From Vogesella indigofera (GTDB lineage Bacteria; Pseudomonadota; Gammaproteobacteria; Burkholderiales; Chromobacteriaceae): a DNA stretch of 64,000 nt. This document shows positions 1-7,791 of the stretch, one piece after another. A program made the position numbers and the translations under genes. Numbering within the stretch: the stretch's first letter is position 1; the number at the start of each line of letters is the position of its first letter. Below the pieces are notes generated by a model that was given only the letters and a program-made list of their open reading frames with translations, had not been told where the DNA came from and did not search any database. The stretch is taken from the NCBI RefSeq assembly GCF_003633895.1, contig NZ_RBID01000011.1, forward strand, positions 1 through 64,000. The letters are read 5' to 3'.

Positions 1-94
1 CCCACGCCTTCCCATTCCGAACAGGACCGTGAAACGCCTTAGCGCCGATGATAGTGCAGATACCTGTGTGAAAGTAGGACACCGCCAGACGCCC
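1..94 (+). rRNA. rrf: 5S ribosomal RNA, 3' part
   Basis: The window opens inside a 5S rRNA. The conserved stretch CATTCCGAACAGGACCGTG (loop B/C region) is followed by GCGCCGATGATAGTGCA and the 3' strand GTGAAAGTAGGACACCGCCA, ending near position 94 just before a terminator. The 5' part lies outside the window, so an rRNA operon presumably precedes it. The exact 3' end is approximate. Confidence 0.93.
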
Positions 95-100
95 CCTTAA

Positions 101-140
101 ACAAAGCCCAGCTTGAGACATCAAGCTGGGCTTTGTGCTT
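101..140 (+). terminator. rRNA operon terminator
   Basis: A perfect 16-bp stem (101-116 pairing with 121-136) closes a GACA loop and is followed by GCTTT. It lies directly after the 5S rRNA and is the natural intrinsic terminator of the rRNA operon. Confidence 0.9.
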
Positions 141-370
141 TGCGCGCGAGCTTACCCTGCCCCTCGCTACACTGCGGCCAGCCTTGGCTACTTGGCAAAG
201 ACATGGCATGCGCGCGCCAAGCGATGGCTTGTGTCCTATAGTACGAGTCGATGACGGTAGTCGTAGCAACAAGATCGGCTCTGCATTAAGATAGGCGTCT
301 TTTTTCGGATCGTGCCAGAGTGGGTCGTTCACTACTTGTCGCCTCTCCGTGTTGCCCCATGAGATTAACC
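141..370. other. intergenic region before proQ
   Basis: This 230-base stretch contains no convincing gene. A TATAGT hexamer near 236 could be a -10 element for the downstream ProQ-family gene, but no good -35 partner is visible. Confidence 0.4.
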
Positions 371-811
371 ATGAAGAATCCTCAGATGAAGTCCAACAAT
401 GAAACCGCGCTCGGTGCGGCGCTCAAGTCTGCTGTCCAGAGTCTTAGCAAGAAAAGCCAGACAGAAATGATTGCGGCACATGTTTACGCCAAGTACGACG
501 TGTTCAAACTATTCCGTCCCTTGGCGCTGGGGATTCATGAGGCCCTGATTGCGGAACTGCCGCAGTTTGATCCGCAACTGGTTTCGCGCATGCTGGCCAA
601 CCATTGCCGCAAGCAGCGCTACGTGAAGTCGCTGGCCCGTGGTGGCAAACGCTTCGATCTCGCGTTGAAGCCGGTGGGTGTGGTTTCAGCCGAGGAAAAA
701 GCGGCCGCCGAGAAAATGTGTCTGCCGAAAGCGGAGAAACCCGTTGCAGTTGCCGCCGAGGTGCCGCAGCCTGTCGCTGACCCAGTGGCTTCCGATGCTT
801 CTGAAGCGTAA
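371..811 (+). CDS. ProQ/FinO-family RNA-binding protein
   Basis: This 146-residue protein carries a ProQ/FinO domain at roughly residues 10-110. The diagnostic core reads FRPLALGIHEALIAELP, followed by ANHCRKQRYVKSLARGGKRF, a basic surface typical of the family. The C-terminal 35 residues are Ala/Pro/Glu-rich and probably disordered. Family members are RNA chaperones that bind structured RNA and small RNAs, affecting mRNA stability and translation in the cytoplasm; the targets here are unknown. The start at 371 (MKNPQMKSNN) is chosen because upstream codons in the frame look non-coding; ATG at 386 is an alternative, and no strong Shine-Dalgarno is visible for either. The gene stands alone between the rRNA terminator and its own terminator. 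Confidence 0.85.
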   Translation: MKNPQMKSNNETALGAALKSAVQSLSKKSQTEMIAAHVYAKYDVFKLFRPLALGIHEALIAELPQFDPQLVSRMLANHCRKQRYVKSLARGGKRFDLALKPVGVVSAEEKAAAEKMCLPKAEKPVAVAAEVPQPVADPVASDASEA

Positions 812-828
812 CATCCAGATGTTGCCAG

Positions 829-850
829 CCCCTCTTGCGAGGGGTTTTTC
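829..850 (+). terminator. intrinsic terminator after proQ-like gene
   Basis: The stem CCCCTC/GAGGGG (829-834 with 839-844) is followed by TTTTTC, 17 bases past the stop codon. It separates the ProQ-like gene from the macro-domain gene. Confidence 0.85.
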
Positions 851-878
851 TTGTGTGGTGCATGTTTGAGGTGTGGCG

Positions 879-1412
879 ATGCTGACCGTTCGTAACGGCG
901 TGCGGGTTGAGGTCTGGCGCGGCGATATCACGCAGCTGGATGTCTCGGCAATCGTGAATGCGGCCAACGTTTCGCTGCGTGGCAGCGGTGGTGTGGACGC
1001 GGCGGTGCACCGAGCAGCCGGCGGTGAGCTGCTGTCGGCCTGCTTGCAGCTGAAGGGTTGTGCCGCAGGTGAAGTCTGTGTCACGCCGGGCTTTGCCTTG
1101 CCTGCGCGCTGGATTTTCCACGCGGTCGGGCCGCGGTGGAAAGGTGGCGAAGACAACGAAGCGCAATTGCTGGTCTCGTGCTATCACAAGAGCCTGCAAC
1201 TGGCGGCAGAGAAGCAGGTGGCCTCGATTGCCTTCGCCGCCATCAGCTGTGGCGCCAATCATTTTCCGCCGCTGGCTGCGGCCAACATTGCTTGGCATGT
1301 GGTGGAAACCTATCTGGCGGCGCCGCCGCCGACGCTGCGCAAGATTGTCTTTGTCGCCTTTGATGAGGAAGTCCATCGTGCTTGGCAGAAGGTGCTGGTC
1401 GGCATCAGCTGA
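879..1412 (+). CDS. macro-domain protein (O-acetyl-ADP-ribose deacetylase type)
   Basis: This 177-residue protein is a single macro domain. The motif GDITQLDVSAIVNAANVSL near the N-terminus and the following GSGGVDAAVHRAAG form the ADP-ribose binding loops of the MacroD/YmdB group, and AISCGANHFPP matches the later substrate loop. Family members hydrolyse O-acetyl-ADP-ribose or remove ADP-ribose from proteins in the cytoplasm. The start ATG at 879 is preferred because GAGG at 868-871 sits 7 bases upstream; a GTG at 873 in the same frame would be too close to that site. The codons for VNAAN contain one copy of the genome-wide GCGGCCAAC motif. The gene appears monocistronic. Confidence 0.88.
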   Translation: MLTVRNGVRVEVWRGDITQLDVSAIVNAANVSLRGSGGVDAAVHRAAGGELLSACLQLKGCAAGEVCVTPGFALPARWIFHAVGPRWKGGEDNEAQLLVSCYHKSLQLAAEKQVASIAFAAISCGANHFPPLAAANIAWHVVETYLAAPPPTLRKIVFVAFDEEVHRAWQKVLVGIS

Positions 1413-1574
1413 TACCGATTGGCTGAGGGGGCGGGTAACCTGTAGTGCATGCCAGCCGGGAATCCATGCGATCGGATCAATGCTTAGCAAGAATTGGTAT
1501 TAGCCATCAGCAGTGGCGCTGATTAGAATAAATGGCAATATCTATCGCCATAGAATATGGACTGGAGGAATAAA

Positions 1575-2507
1575 ATGCACATCGCAAATTCTGTAACGGA
1601 GCTGATCGGCAATACTCCGCTGGTGCGCCTCAATCGGGTCACCGAGGGTGTGGGGGCGACGGTGGTTGCCAAGCTGGAGTTCTTCAATCCGGGGCACAGC
1701 GTCAAGGACCGTATCGCCGTGTCGATGATCGATGCGGCGGAGCAGGCCGGCAAGATCGGGCCGGAGACGGTTATTGTCGAGCCAACATCGGGTAATACCG
1801 GTATCGGGCTGGCCATGGTGTGTGCGGCGCGTGGTTACAAGCTGGTGATCACCATGCCGGAAACGATGAGCCGCGAGCGTCGTCAATTGCTGCGCGCCTA
1901 TGGTGCGGAACTGATCCTGACTCCCGGCCCGGAAGGCATGGGCGGTGCCATCGCCAAGGCCAAGGAACTGGTTGCGGCCAACCCTGAAACCTACTTCCTG
2001 CCGCAGCAGTTCGAGAATCCGGCCAACCCTGAGATCCACCGTCAGACCACCGCCGAGGAGGTCTGGCGCGATACCGATGGCCAGATCGATATCTTCGTGG
2101 CCGGTGTCGGTACCGGCGGTACCATTACCGGGGTGGGCGAGGTGCTCAAGGCGCGCAAGCCCGGGGTGCAGATTGTGGCGGTCGAGCCGGACGCGTCGCC
2201 GGTATTGTCCGGTGGTGCCAAGGGGCCGCATCCGATCCAGGGCATTGGCGCCGGTTTTGTGCCGGCAATCCTGAATACCGCGATCTACGATGAAGTGATC
2301 CGGGTCAAGAATGATGATGCCTTCGAGACGGCGCGCGCCGTGGCGACCAAGGAAGGTGTGCTGGTGGGGATTTCTTCCGGTGCCGCCGTGTGGGCCGCCT
2401 TGCAGTTGGCCAAGCGTCCGGAAAATGCCGGTAAGCTGATCGTGGTGGTGATCCCGTCCTTTGGCGAGCGTTACCTGTCGACGCCATTATTTGAGCACCT
2501 TGCTTGA
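1575..2507 (+). CDS. cysK: cysteine synthase A (O-acetylserine sulfhydrylase)
   Basis: This 310-residue PLP enzyme has the cysteine synthase landmarks: PLP-binding lysine at about residue 44 in NPGHSVKDR, substrate loop TSGNTG at 71-76, and phosphate-binding loop GVGTGGT at 177-183. It makes L-cysteine from O-acetylserine and sulfide in the cytoplasm. The length and the [13 protein letters not shown]-terminal segment fit CysK rather than cystathionine beta-synthase. The start is fixed by GGAGG at 1564-1568 just upstream of ATG 1575; an in-frame ATG at 1557 precedes that site. The 160 bases upstream hold no ORF but include a short inverted repeat ATGGC...GCCAT (1532-1550) that might be an operator. 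Confidence 0.95.
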   Translation: MHIANSVTELIGNTPLVRLNRVTEGVGATVVAKLEFFNPGHSVKDRIAVSMIDAAEQAGKIGPETVIVEPTSGNTGIGLAMVCAARGYKLVITMPETMSRERRQLLRAYGAELILTPGPEGMGGAIAKAKELVAANPETYFLPQQFENPANPEIHRQTTAEEVWRDTDGQIDIFVAGVGTGGTITGVGEVLKARKPGVQIVAVEPDASPVLSGGAKGPHPIQGIGAGFVPAILNTAIYDEVIRVKNDDAFETARAVATKEGVLVGISSGAAVWAALQLAKRPENAGKLIVVVIPSFGERYLSTPLFEHLA

Positions 2508-2538
2508 AGTGAGTGAGCGCAGCGTTACAATAACGACC

Positions 2539-2985
2539 ATGAAACAGATATTCATGGTCGTTTTTATTTTGGGCGCGCTGTCGGCGTGCACGGTGCTGCC
2601 GCCTTTGCCGGGCACCAGCGGCGGTGTCGCGGTGCGGCCGGCCGTCGTGTCGCCATCGCAGCGGCTGTATGAGGAAGCGCAGGCGCTGTCGGCGCGGGTC
2701 GCCAAGGGTGAACTGAGCCGGGTGGCGGTCGCCGATCAGCTGGGGGCGCTGCGCGTGCAGCTGGTTGGTCGCAATGCGGTCGATGATGACGTGTTTGCGC
2801 TCTATCGCCAGATTGCGGTGCGTCGCGATGCCGGGCAGATTGACGGTGCCAGGGCGCAGCAGCTGATGCAACAGCGCTTGCAGATGTGGCTGGAACGTTG
2901 GCCGCGCCTTGCCAGCAAGCCGGCACAGCCGGCCTTCACCAGCTTCATGCTCAAGCTGTACAGCATGCCGGCACTGGGGCAGTGA
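2539..2985 (+). CDS. small predicted lipoprotein of unknown function
   Basis: This 148-residue protein starts with a type II signal peptide: MKQIFMVVFILGALSAC, lipobox LSAC, with the lipidated cysteine at about residue 17. The mature part is Ala/Arg/Gln-rich and probably helical (SQRLYEEAQALSARVAKGEL), without a family I recognise. It is likely anchored to an envelope membrane. It begins 31 bases after cysK and ends 4 bases before the YchJ-like gene, so it is probably co-transcribed with the latter. No clear Shine-Dalgarno precedes ATG 2539, but the signal peptide begins exactly there. Confidence 0.75.
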   Translation: MKQIFMVVFILGALSACTVLPPLPGTSGGVAVRPAVVSPSQRLYEEAQALSARVAKGELSRVAVADQLGALRVQLVGRNAVDDDVFALYRQIAVRRDAGQIDGARAQQLMQQRLQMWLERWPRLASKPAQPAFTSFMLKLYSMPALGQ

Positions 2986-2989
2986 CAAG

Positions 2990-3403
2990 ATGAAACGCAA
3001 AACAGCAGGCAGTGCCGCAGTGTGTCCGTGTGGGAGTGGCCAGGTCTATGCCGCCTGTTGCGGCCAGTATCATGGTGGGCAGCCGGTGCCGAGCGCCGAG
3101 GCCTTGATGCGTTCGCGCTATAGCGCCTTTGTGCTGGGTGACGAAGGTTATCTACGCCAGAGCTGGGCGGCAGAAAGCTTACCGGACGAGCCGTTGCTGG
3201 ATGCCGCGGTCAAGTGGCTGGGGTTGACCATCCTGTCGACGGAGGCCGGTGGCGAGCAGGACCAGACCGGCGTGGTCACCTTTGTTGCCCGCTACAAGAT
3301 CAACGGCCGTGCCGGGCGGATGCAGGAGCGTAGCCGCTTTGTACGTGAGCAAGGCTTGTGGCGTTATCTTGATGGCGATGTGGGTGATGTCGCCGCCAGC
3401 TAG
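2990..3403 (+). CDS. ychJ: YchJ-family protein with SEC-C motif
   Basis: This 137-residue protein begins with a SEC-C type zinc motif, CPCGSGQVYAACC (residues about 12-24), followed by the YchJ signature ALMRSRYSAFVLGDEGYLRQSW and a compact NTF2-like beta domain ending FVREQGLWRYLDGD. YchJ proteins are widespread but biochemically undefined; the SEC-C motif binds zinc and often contacts ribosomes or SecB. The start ATG 2990 lies 4 bases after the lipoprotein stop. A bidirectional terminator follows at about 3.5 kb. Confidence 0.85.
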   Translation: MKRKTAGSAAVCPCGSGQVYAACCGQYHGGQPVPSAEALMRSRYSAFVLGDEGYLRQSWAAESLPDEPLLDAAVKWLGLTILSTEAGGEQDQTGVVTFVARYKINGRAGRMQERSRFVREQGLWRYLDGDVGDVAAS

Positions 3404-3496
3404 GCGAAATACTCCAAGAGCTCACTTGTCAGGGCTTGTAACTGTGCTGCGCTTGCTGGCGTGGTGAGTGGCGAGAGGTTCGTGTTGCAAGCATGT

Positions 3497-3527
3497 AAAA
3501 AGGCAAGCCGGTCCGGCTTGCCTTTTT
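3497..3527. terminator. bidirectional intrinsic terminator
   Basis: A 15-bp perfect stem (AAAAAGGCAAGCCGG pairing with its complement, 3497-3526) has A-tracts and T-tracts on both sides. It lies between the convergent ychJ-like gene and azoR and can serve both strands. Confidence 0.88.
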
Positions 3528-3556
3528 GCTTTTACAACCAGAGATGGCTTGGGCGC

Positions 3557-4165
3557 TTAGCGCGTGGCTTGGGCGATGGCTTCTTGGGCTGCGTTCAGGG
3601 CATTGCTGCGGGCGTCGTCGCCCATGGAGACGGCTTCGGCGCGGATGAAGCGCACGTCGCTGATGCCGAGGAAGCCGAGTACGGTCTTCAGGTAGTCTTC
3701 CTGGAAGTCCATGGCTTGGCCTTGCTCGTTGCTGTAGACACCGCCGCGAGCGGAGACCACGTAGACGGTCTTGCCGCCGGCCAGGCCCACCGGGCCGGTT
3801 TCGGTGTACTTGAAGGTGCGGCCGGCGACCGCAACGCGGTCGATCCAGGCTTTCAGTTGCGACGGGATGGAGAAGTTGTACATCGGTGCACCGATGACCA
3901 GGATCTCGCTGCCGAGGAATTCGCCGATCAGCTGTTCGCTGCGGGCGCGCTCGGTACGCTGCAGATCGCTCCAGTCGCTTTCCGCGGTGAAGGCAGCGCC
4001 GAGGATCTCGCCCGACAGATGCGGAATTTCGTTGCTGGCCAGATCGTGGTAGATCACGCCGGTGCTGCCGTGTTGTGCTTGCAGGCTGTCGACCAGCGCG
4101 CGGGTCAGCTGGCGGGTAACCGAGTTGTCGTTGAGGACGCTGGAATCAAGGTGCAGGATTTTCAT
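3557..4165 (-). CDS. azoR: FMN-dependent NADH:quinone oxidoreductase / azoreductase
   Basis: This 202-residue flavodoxin-fold protein matches AzoR: the N-terminus MKILHLDSS with the following SVTRQLT phosphate loop, the FMN-contact segment GAPMYNFSIPSQLKAWIDRV at about residues 94-113, and SARGGVY near 140. AzoR reduces quinones and azo compounds with NADH and protects against thiol-reactive or quinone stress in the cytoplasm. The start is supported by GGAG eight bases upstream (complement of 4173-4176). It is divergent from a LysR-family gene, the usual arrangement for a regulator and its target. Confidence 0.93.
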   Translation of the reverse strand: MKILHLDSSVLNDNSVTRQLTRALVDSLQAQHGSTGVIYHDLASNEIPHLSGEILGAAFTAESDWSDLQRTERARSEQLIGEFLGSEILVIGAPMYNFSIPSQLKAWIDRVAVAGRTFKYTETGPVGLAGGKTVYVVSARGGVYSNEQGQAMDFQEDYLKTVLGFLGISDVRFIRAEAVSMGDDARSNALNAAQEAIAQATR

Positions 4166-4303
4166 GGTGAACTCCGTTTCGGGTGAGTGCCGGTTGGCTG
4201 TAGCAATGGAACGTATGATAGTTTTTGCGACAATATCGGACTAGACTGCAAAATCGGGAATGATTGTCCTGAAATTGATACCAATGCCAGCGGAGCGCGC
4301 ACG
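4166..4303. promoter_or_regulatory. azoR/LysR divergent control region
   Basis: These 138 bases separate the divergent azoR and LysR genes and must contain both promoters. The centre is AT-rich (ATGATAGTTTTTGCGACAATATCGG around 4214-4238, given here only as a landmark) and holds several T-N11-A candidates for LysR binding. I cannot fix the operator. Confidence 0.55.
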
Positions 4304-5218
4304 ATGCATGACCTGAACGATCTGTATTTCTTTGCCAAGGTGGTCGAGCACGGTGGTTTCATGGCTGCGGCACGGCAGATCGGGGTGCCCAAGTCGCGGT
4401 TGTCGCGCCGGGTTGCCGAGCTGGAGGCTCGGCTGGGGGTGCAGTTGCTGCAGCGGACGACGCGGCGGCTGGCACTGACCGAGGTGGGGCAGGCCTACTT
4501 CCGCCACTGCCAGGCGATGCTGGCCGAGGCGGAGGCGGCGCAGGAGGCGATCGCACGCGCCACCGATGTGCCGCGCGGCCTGGTGCGGGTGAGCTGCCCG
4601 GATCTGCTGGCACAGTCGCTGCTGGCCCCCTTGCTGCCGGAGTTCATGGCGCAGTATCCGGAGGTGCGCATCCTGCTGGAGGTGACCGGGCGCCGTGTCG
4701 ACCTGATCAATGACGGCATCGATGTCGCGCTGCGGGTGCGCTTGCGGCTGGACGACAGTGCCAGCATCGTGGCGCGTCCGCTGGGGCAGTCGTCATCGTT
4801 TCTGGTGGCCAGCCCGGCGCTGCTGGCCGAGCGTGGCCTGCCGCAGCGCCCGTCCGATCTGGCGTCATGGCCGGCACTGGTGATGTCGCGGCCTGACGGT
4901 CGCGGCGAGTGGACGATGCATGACGAGGTCGGCCAGCTGTACACCGTGCAACTGGCCTCACCGCGGCTGATGACCGATAACCTGGTGGTGCTGGCGCAGG
5001 CGGCGATCGATGGCTGCGGCGTGGCGGCGTTGCCGGTGCTGGTCTGCCAGCAGGCGCTGGCCGATGGCCGGCTGCGACGGCTGTTGCCGAATTTCTCCAT
5101 GCCGGGCGGCATCCTGCATCTGGCTTTTACCGGCCGCCGCCATCTGGTGCCGGCGGTGCGGGTGTTTGTCGACTTCCTGGTGGCGCGTACGCCGCAATGG
5201 CATGCGCGCTTCGAATGA
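4304..5218 (+). CDS. LysR-family transcriptional regulator
   Basis: This 304-residue protein has the LysR plan. An N-terminal winged helix-turn-helix (MHDLNDLYFFAKVVEHGGF then AARQIGVPKSRLSRRVAELE, residues 1-60) precedes a periplasmic-binding-protein-like effector domain (about 90-295). The CrgA/PecT-like features (FAKVVEHGGF, RTTRRLALTE) place it in the group that often controls divergent oxidoreductase genes. The start ATG 4304 has GGAG at 4292-4295. Its position back to back with azoR suggests it regulates azoR and itself, with a quinone or electrophile as possible inducer; that is inference. Confidence 0.9.
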   Translation: MHDLNDLYFFAKVVEHGGFMAAARQIGVPKSRLSRRVAELEARLGVQLLQRTTRRLALTEVGQAYFRHCQAMLAEAEAAQEAIARATDVPRGLVRVSCPDLLAQSLLAPLLPEFMAQYPEVRILLEVTGRRVDLINDGIDVALRVRLRLDDSASIVARPLGQSSSFLVASPALLAERGLPQRPSDLASWPALVMSRPDGRGEWTMHDEVGQLYTVQLASPRLMTDNLVVLAQAAIDGCGVAALPVLVCQQALADGRLRRLLPNFSMPGGILHLAFTGRRHLVPAVRVFVDFLVARTPQWHARFE

Positions 5219-5409
5219 CGGCTGTTGCGGCCTGCTGCTCGCCGTATGACGCGGTTCGCCACCGCTTGCTGCCGGCAGCGGGGTAAAAGGCGTAAAGGTT
5301 GGCCGCAACGACACATTCGGCGCGCGCCGCGGCATCGTATTTGTCTCGGGCGCGGGCGACGCTTCTGCTACAATCCTGCCCCCTCCTTATTGAATGAACG
5401 GGTTGCACG

Positions 5410-6663
5410 ATGGTTATTCCGGCATGCGGTGTCGATTTTGGCACCTCCAACTCCACGGTCGCCTGTTTCCGCGCCGGGCAGAGCCAGTTGCTGATGCTGG
5501 AAGACGACAAGGCGACCCTGCCATCGGTGGTGTTCTTCAATGCCGAGGAAGAAAGCACCGCCTTTGGCCGGGCCGCGATCGGCGAATACCTGGACGGCTA
5601 CGAGGGGCGGCTGATGCGCTCGCTGAAGAGCCTGCTCGGCACCAGCCTGATGAACGGCCAGACCGAGGTCAATGGCCGCGCGCTGCGTTTCATCGACTTG
5701 CTGTCCTCGTTCATCGGCACCCTCAAGCAGCGCGCCGAACAGCAGGCGGGGCAGGCATTCAGCCGCGCCGTGTTCGGCCGGCCGGTGTTTTTCATCGATG
5801 ACGATCCGGTCGCCGACCAGCTGGCGCAGGACACGCTGGCCGATGTCGCGCGCCGTGCCGGCTTTCAGGAGGTCGCCTTCCAGTTCGAGCCGATTGCGGC
5901 GGCCTTCGACTACGAAAGCCGCATCGAGCGCGAAGAGCTGGTGCTGATCGTCGATATCGGCGGCGGTACTTCCGACTTTTCCTTGGTGCGGCTGTCGCCG
6001 CAGCGCCGCCACCTGCTCGATCGCCGCGACGACATCCTCGCCAATGGCGGCGTGCATATCGGTGGTACCGACTTTGACAAGCAGCTGAGTCTGCACAGCG
6101 TGATGCCGCTGCTGGGCTACCGCACGCGGCTGAAGAACAATGCCGAGGTGCCGTCCGGCTACTACTTCAACCTCGCCACTTGGCACACCATCAACTTTGC
6201 CTACACCCGCAAGACGCTGGCCGACCTGCAGGGGGTGTACGTCGACGCGCTGGAGCGCGACAAGCTGGACCGGCTGTTTTCGGTGATCAACAAGCGCGCC
6301 GGTCACTGGCTGGCGATCCAGGTGGAGGCGGCGAAGATCGCGCTGTCCGACAGCGAGACGCACCAGCTGGCGCTGGACGAAATTGCCGACGGCCTCACGC
6401 ACCAGCTGACACGCAGCCAGTTTGACGAGGCGATCGAGCGCCAGATCGACAGCGTGACGCAGACCATCAGCCGCCTGTTGCAGGATGCCGGCATCACCGC
6501 CGCGCAGATCGATACCGTGTTCTTTACCGGCGGTGCCAGCGCGGTGCCCTTGCTGCGCGAGCGGGTGGCGGCGCTGCTGCCGCAGGCGGCCAAGGTCGAG
6601 GGCGACCGTTATGGCAGCATCGGCAGCGGCCTGGCGCTGGACGCGATGCGCCGCTTCGGCTGA
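5410..6663 (+). CDS. yegD: Hsp70-family protein, YegD-like
   Basis: This 417-residue protein is an Hsp70-type ATPase domain without a substrate-binding domain. It shows phosphate-1 motif GVDFGTSNSTVA (residues 7-18), phosphate-2 motif VDIGGGTSDFSL near 180, and the adenosine motif FFTGGASAVPLL near 375. The length matches YegD, a DnaK relative of unknown client range. A TACAAT hexamer at 5369-5374 is a plausible -10 element; no strong Shine-Dalgarno is seen before ATG 5410. The upstream 190 bases also hold one copy of GTTGGCCGC (5298). The gene ends 46 bases before an inverted motif pair that probably terminates it. Confidence 0.88.
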   Translation: MVIPACGVDFGTSNSTVACFRAGQSQLLMLEDDKATLPSVVFFNAEEESTAFGRAAIGEYLDGYEGRLMRSLKSLLGTSLMNGQTEVNGRALRFIDLLSSFIGTLKQRAEQQAGQAFSRAVFGRPVFFIDDDPVADQLAQDTLADVARRAGFQEVAFQFEPIAAAFDYESRIEREELVLIVDIGGGTSDFSLVRLSPQRRHLLDRRDDILANGGVHIGGTDFDKQLSLHSVMPLLGYRTRLKNNAEVPSGYYFNLATWHTINFAYTRKTLADLQGVYVDALERDKLDRLFSVINKRAGHWLAIQVEAAKIALSDSETHQLALDEIADGLTHQLTRSQFDEAIERQIDSVTQTISRLLQDAGITAAQIDTVFFTGGASAVPLLRERVAALLPQAAKVEGDRYGSIGSGLALDAMRRFG

Positions 6664-6709
6664 ACGGGGTTTTGCTCGCGCCGGTGTGGCGGGCGCTGGC
6701 GAAGGGAAT

Positions 6710-6740
6710 TGCGGCCAACCTTGGGGCAAGGTTGGCCGCA
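6710..6740. terminator. inverted pair of the GCGGCCAAC motif acting as terminator-like hairpin
   Basis: Two copies of TGCGGCCAACCTTG in opposite orientation (6710-6723 and 6727-6740) form a 14-bp perfect stem with a 3-base loop, followed by TTGTCT. It lies between convergent yegD and the small ORF at 6776-6925. The arms are the same motif that recurs throughout the core part of the window. Confidence 0.75.
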
Positions 6741-6775
6741 TTGTCTGGTAGGCCGGACGCGCCGGCAGAGGGGTG

Positions 6776-6925
6776 TCAGCCGACGAATTCCACCGGCACG
6801 AAATAGCTGTGGCCGATGCGGGTCAGCAGCACCTGCGGCTGGCCGGCGACCACGGCACGGAAGGCGCGCGGCAGGCGTTTCCAGTCACGGAACATCATCT
6901 TGATCGGGTCGTTGTAGCTGTTCAT
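6776..6925 (-). CDS. 49-residue protein downstream of the UmuD-like gene
   Basis: A short ORF starts MNSYNDPIKMMFRDWKRLP and ends SYFVPVEFVG, with a good AAGGAG ribosome site 6 bases before the ATG (complement strand). It starts 17 bases after the stop of the UmuD-like gene, so the two are probably one transcript. The sequence is basic and amphipathic, has no signal peptide, and matches no family I recognise. Codon use is like that of its neighbours. Its coupling to an S24 peptidase suggests an accessory or regulatory role, which is inference. Confidence 0.6.
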   Translation of the reverse strand: MNSYNDPIKMMFRDWKRLPRAFRAVVAGQPQVLLTRIGHSYFVPVEFVG

Positions 6926-6941
6926 GGCTTGCTCCTTGCGG

Positions 6942-7523
6942 TCAGTCCACGGCGTGAATGACGTTGGTCACGACGCCCCAGATAAAGAAACTGGCATCCT
7001 CGGGTACTTCGATCGGCTTGAAGGCCGGGTTTTCCGGTAGCAGGCGCACCCGTCCGGCGGAGCGCTCCAGCCGTTTTACCGTCAGTTCGTCATTGATCAC
7101 CGCCACCACCACCTTGCCGTTGCGCGGCTCCAGCGAGCGATCGACCACCAGCATGTCACCATCGTGGATGCCGGCATTGATCATCGAGTCGCCCTTGACG
7201 GTGACGAGAAAGGTCGACGCCGGTTTGCGCACCAGATGCTGGTTGAGGTCGATGTCGGCCTCTTTCAGGTCGTCGGCAGCGACCGGCGAGCCGGCCGGTA
7301 CGCGGCTGGCAAACAGCGGCAGCGACAGGTTTTTCAGCGCCTCGCCGAGCAGGGCGATGTCGCCGATGCTGCTGTGGTTGATGCTGCGCAGGCTGCGGTA
7401 TTCGTCCAGCCAGTTTTCCAGTACCGGTTTCAGCGGCTCCGGTACGCGCATGGCGACGGTCTTGTCACCGCCGAAGCGGGATTTGCGACCGGCGCCTTCG
7501 CGCTTTCCTCCTTGCGATGACAT
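6942..7523 (-). CDS. UmuD-like S24-family self-cleaving protein
   Basis: This 193-residue protein has a C-terminal LexA/UmuD peptidase fold with an Ala77-Gly78 cleavage site (VPAGSP), nucleophile Ser113 in KGDSMINAGIHDGD, and catalytic Lys150 in NDELTVKRL. The first 70 residues differ from E. coli UmuD, whose N-terminal arm is only about 24 residues. They are basic at the start (KREGAGRKSRFGG) and then helical, possibly a DNA- or partner-binding segment. UmuD-type proteins are cleaved on RecA filaments and join UmuC to form polymerase V. No umuC lies next to it; only a 49-residue ORF follows. AGGAGG six bases upstream fixes the start. I cannot identify a LexA box with confidence. Confidence 0.85.
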   Translation of the reverse strand: MSSQGGKREGAGRKSRFGGDKTVAMRVPEPLKPVLENWLDEYRSLRSINHSSIGDIALLGEALKNLSLPLFASRVPAGSPVAADDLKEADIDLNQHLVRKPASTFLVTVKGDSMINAGIHDGDMLVVDRSLEPRNGKVVVAVINDELTVKRLERSAGRVRLLPENPAFKPIEVPEDASFFIWGVVTNVIHAVD

Positions 7524-7568
7524 CTTGATTCCTCCTTGTTTTTGATTGTGTACGAATTCAAAAAACAA

Positions 7569-7791
7569 GGCAAGTTTAATTGTGGCGCGGGCTGCGGGAT
7601 TGTGGTTTTTTGGCGTGACCGTTTGCGGATCAAGGGCTTGGCGGGATTGTCGGCCAGCTGGCCGCGGGGGCGAGGCCGGGGATGTCGTGGCGCTTGCCGC
7701 GGCAGACCGGCCCGGCGGCGGCTTGCGGCCAACGTTGGTCGCAAGCCGTATGGGTGAAACGGGCCGGTGTCGCGCCGGCCCATGACGGCTT
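7569..7791. other. intergenic stretch upstream of the UmuD-like gene
   Basis: There is no convincing gene here. The region must hold the promoter for the UmuD-like gene (reading leftward, AT-rich around 7543-7575), and it contains one inverted copy of the GCGGCCAAC motif at 7721-7746. Confidence 0.5.
7721..7746. repeat. inverted GCGGCCAAC motif pair
   Basis: The palindrome GCTTGCGGCCAACG followed by TTGGTCGCAAGC has 13-base arms with a single mismatch. It lies in intergenic DNA between the UmuD-like gene and the repeat element at 7792. Confidence 0.7.

Noticed and set aside
504-1490. Long minus-strand ORF of 328 codons opposite the proQ-like and macro-domain genes
   Set aside because: It lies antisense to two genes with clear families, is Arg/His/Pro-rich with no domain, and is a typical shadow frame of high-GC DNA.
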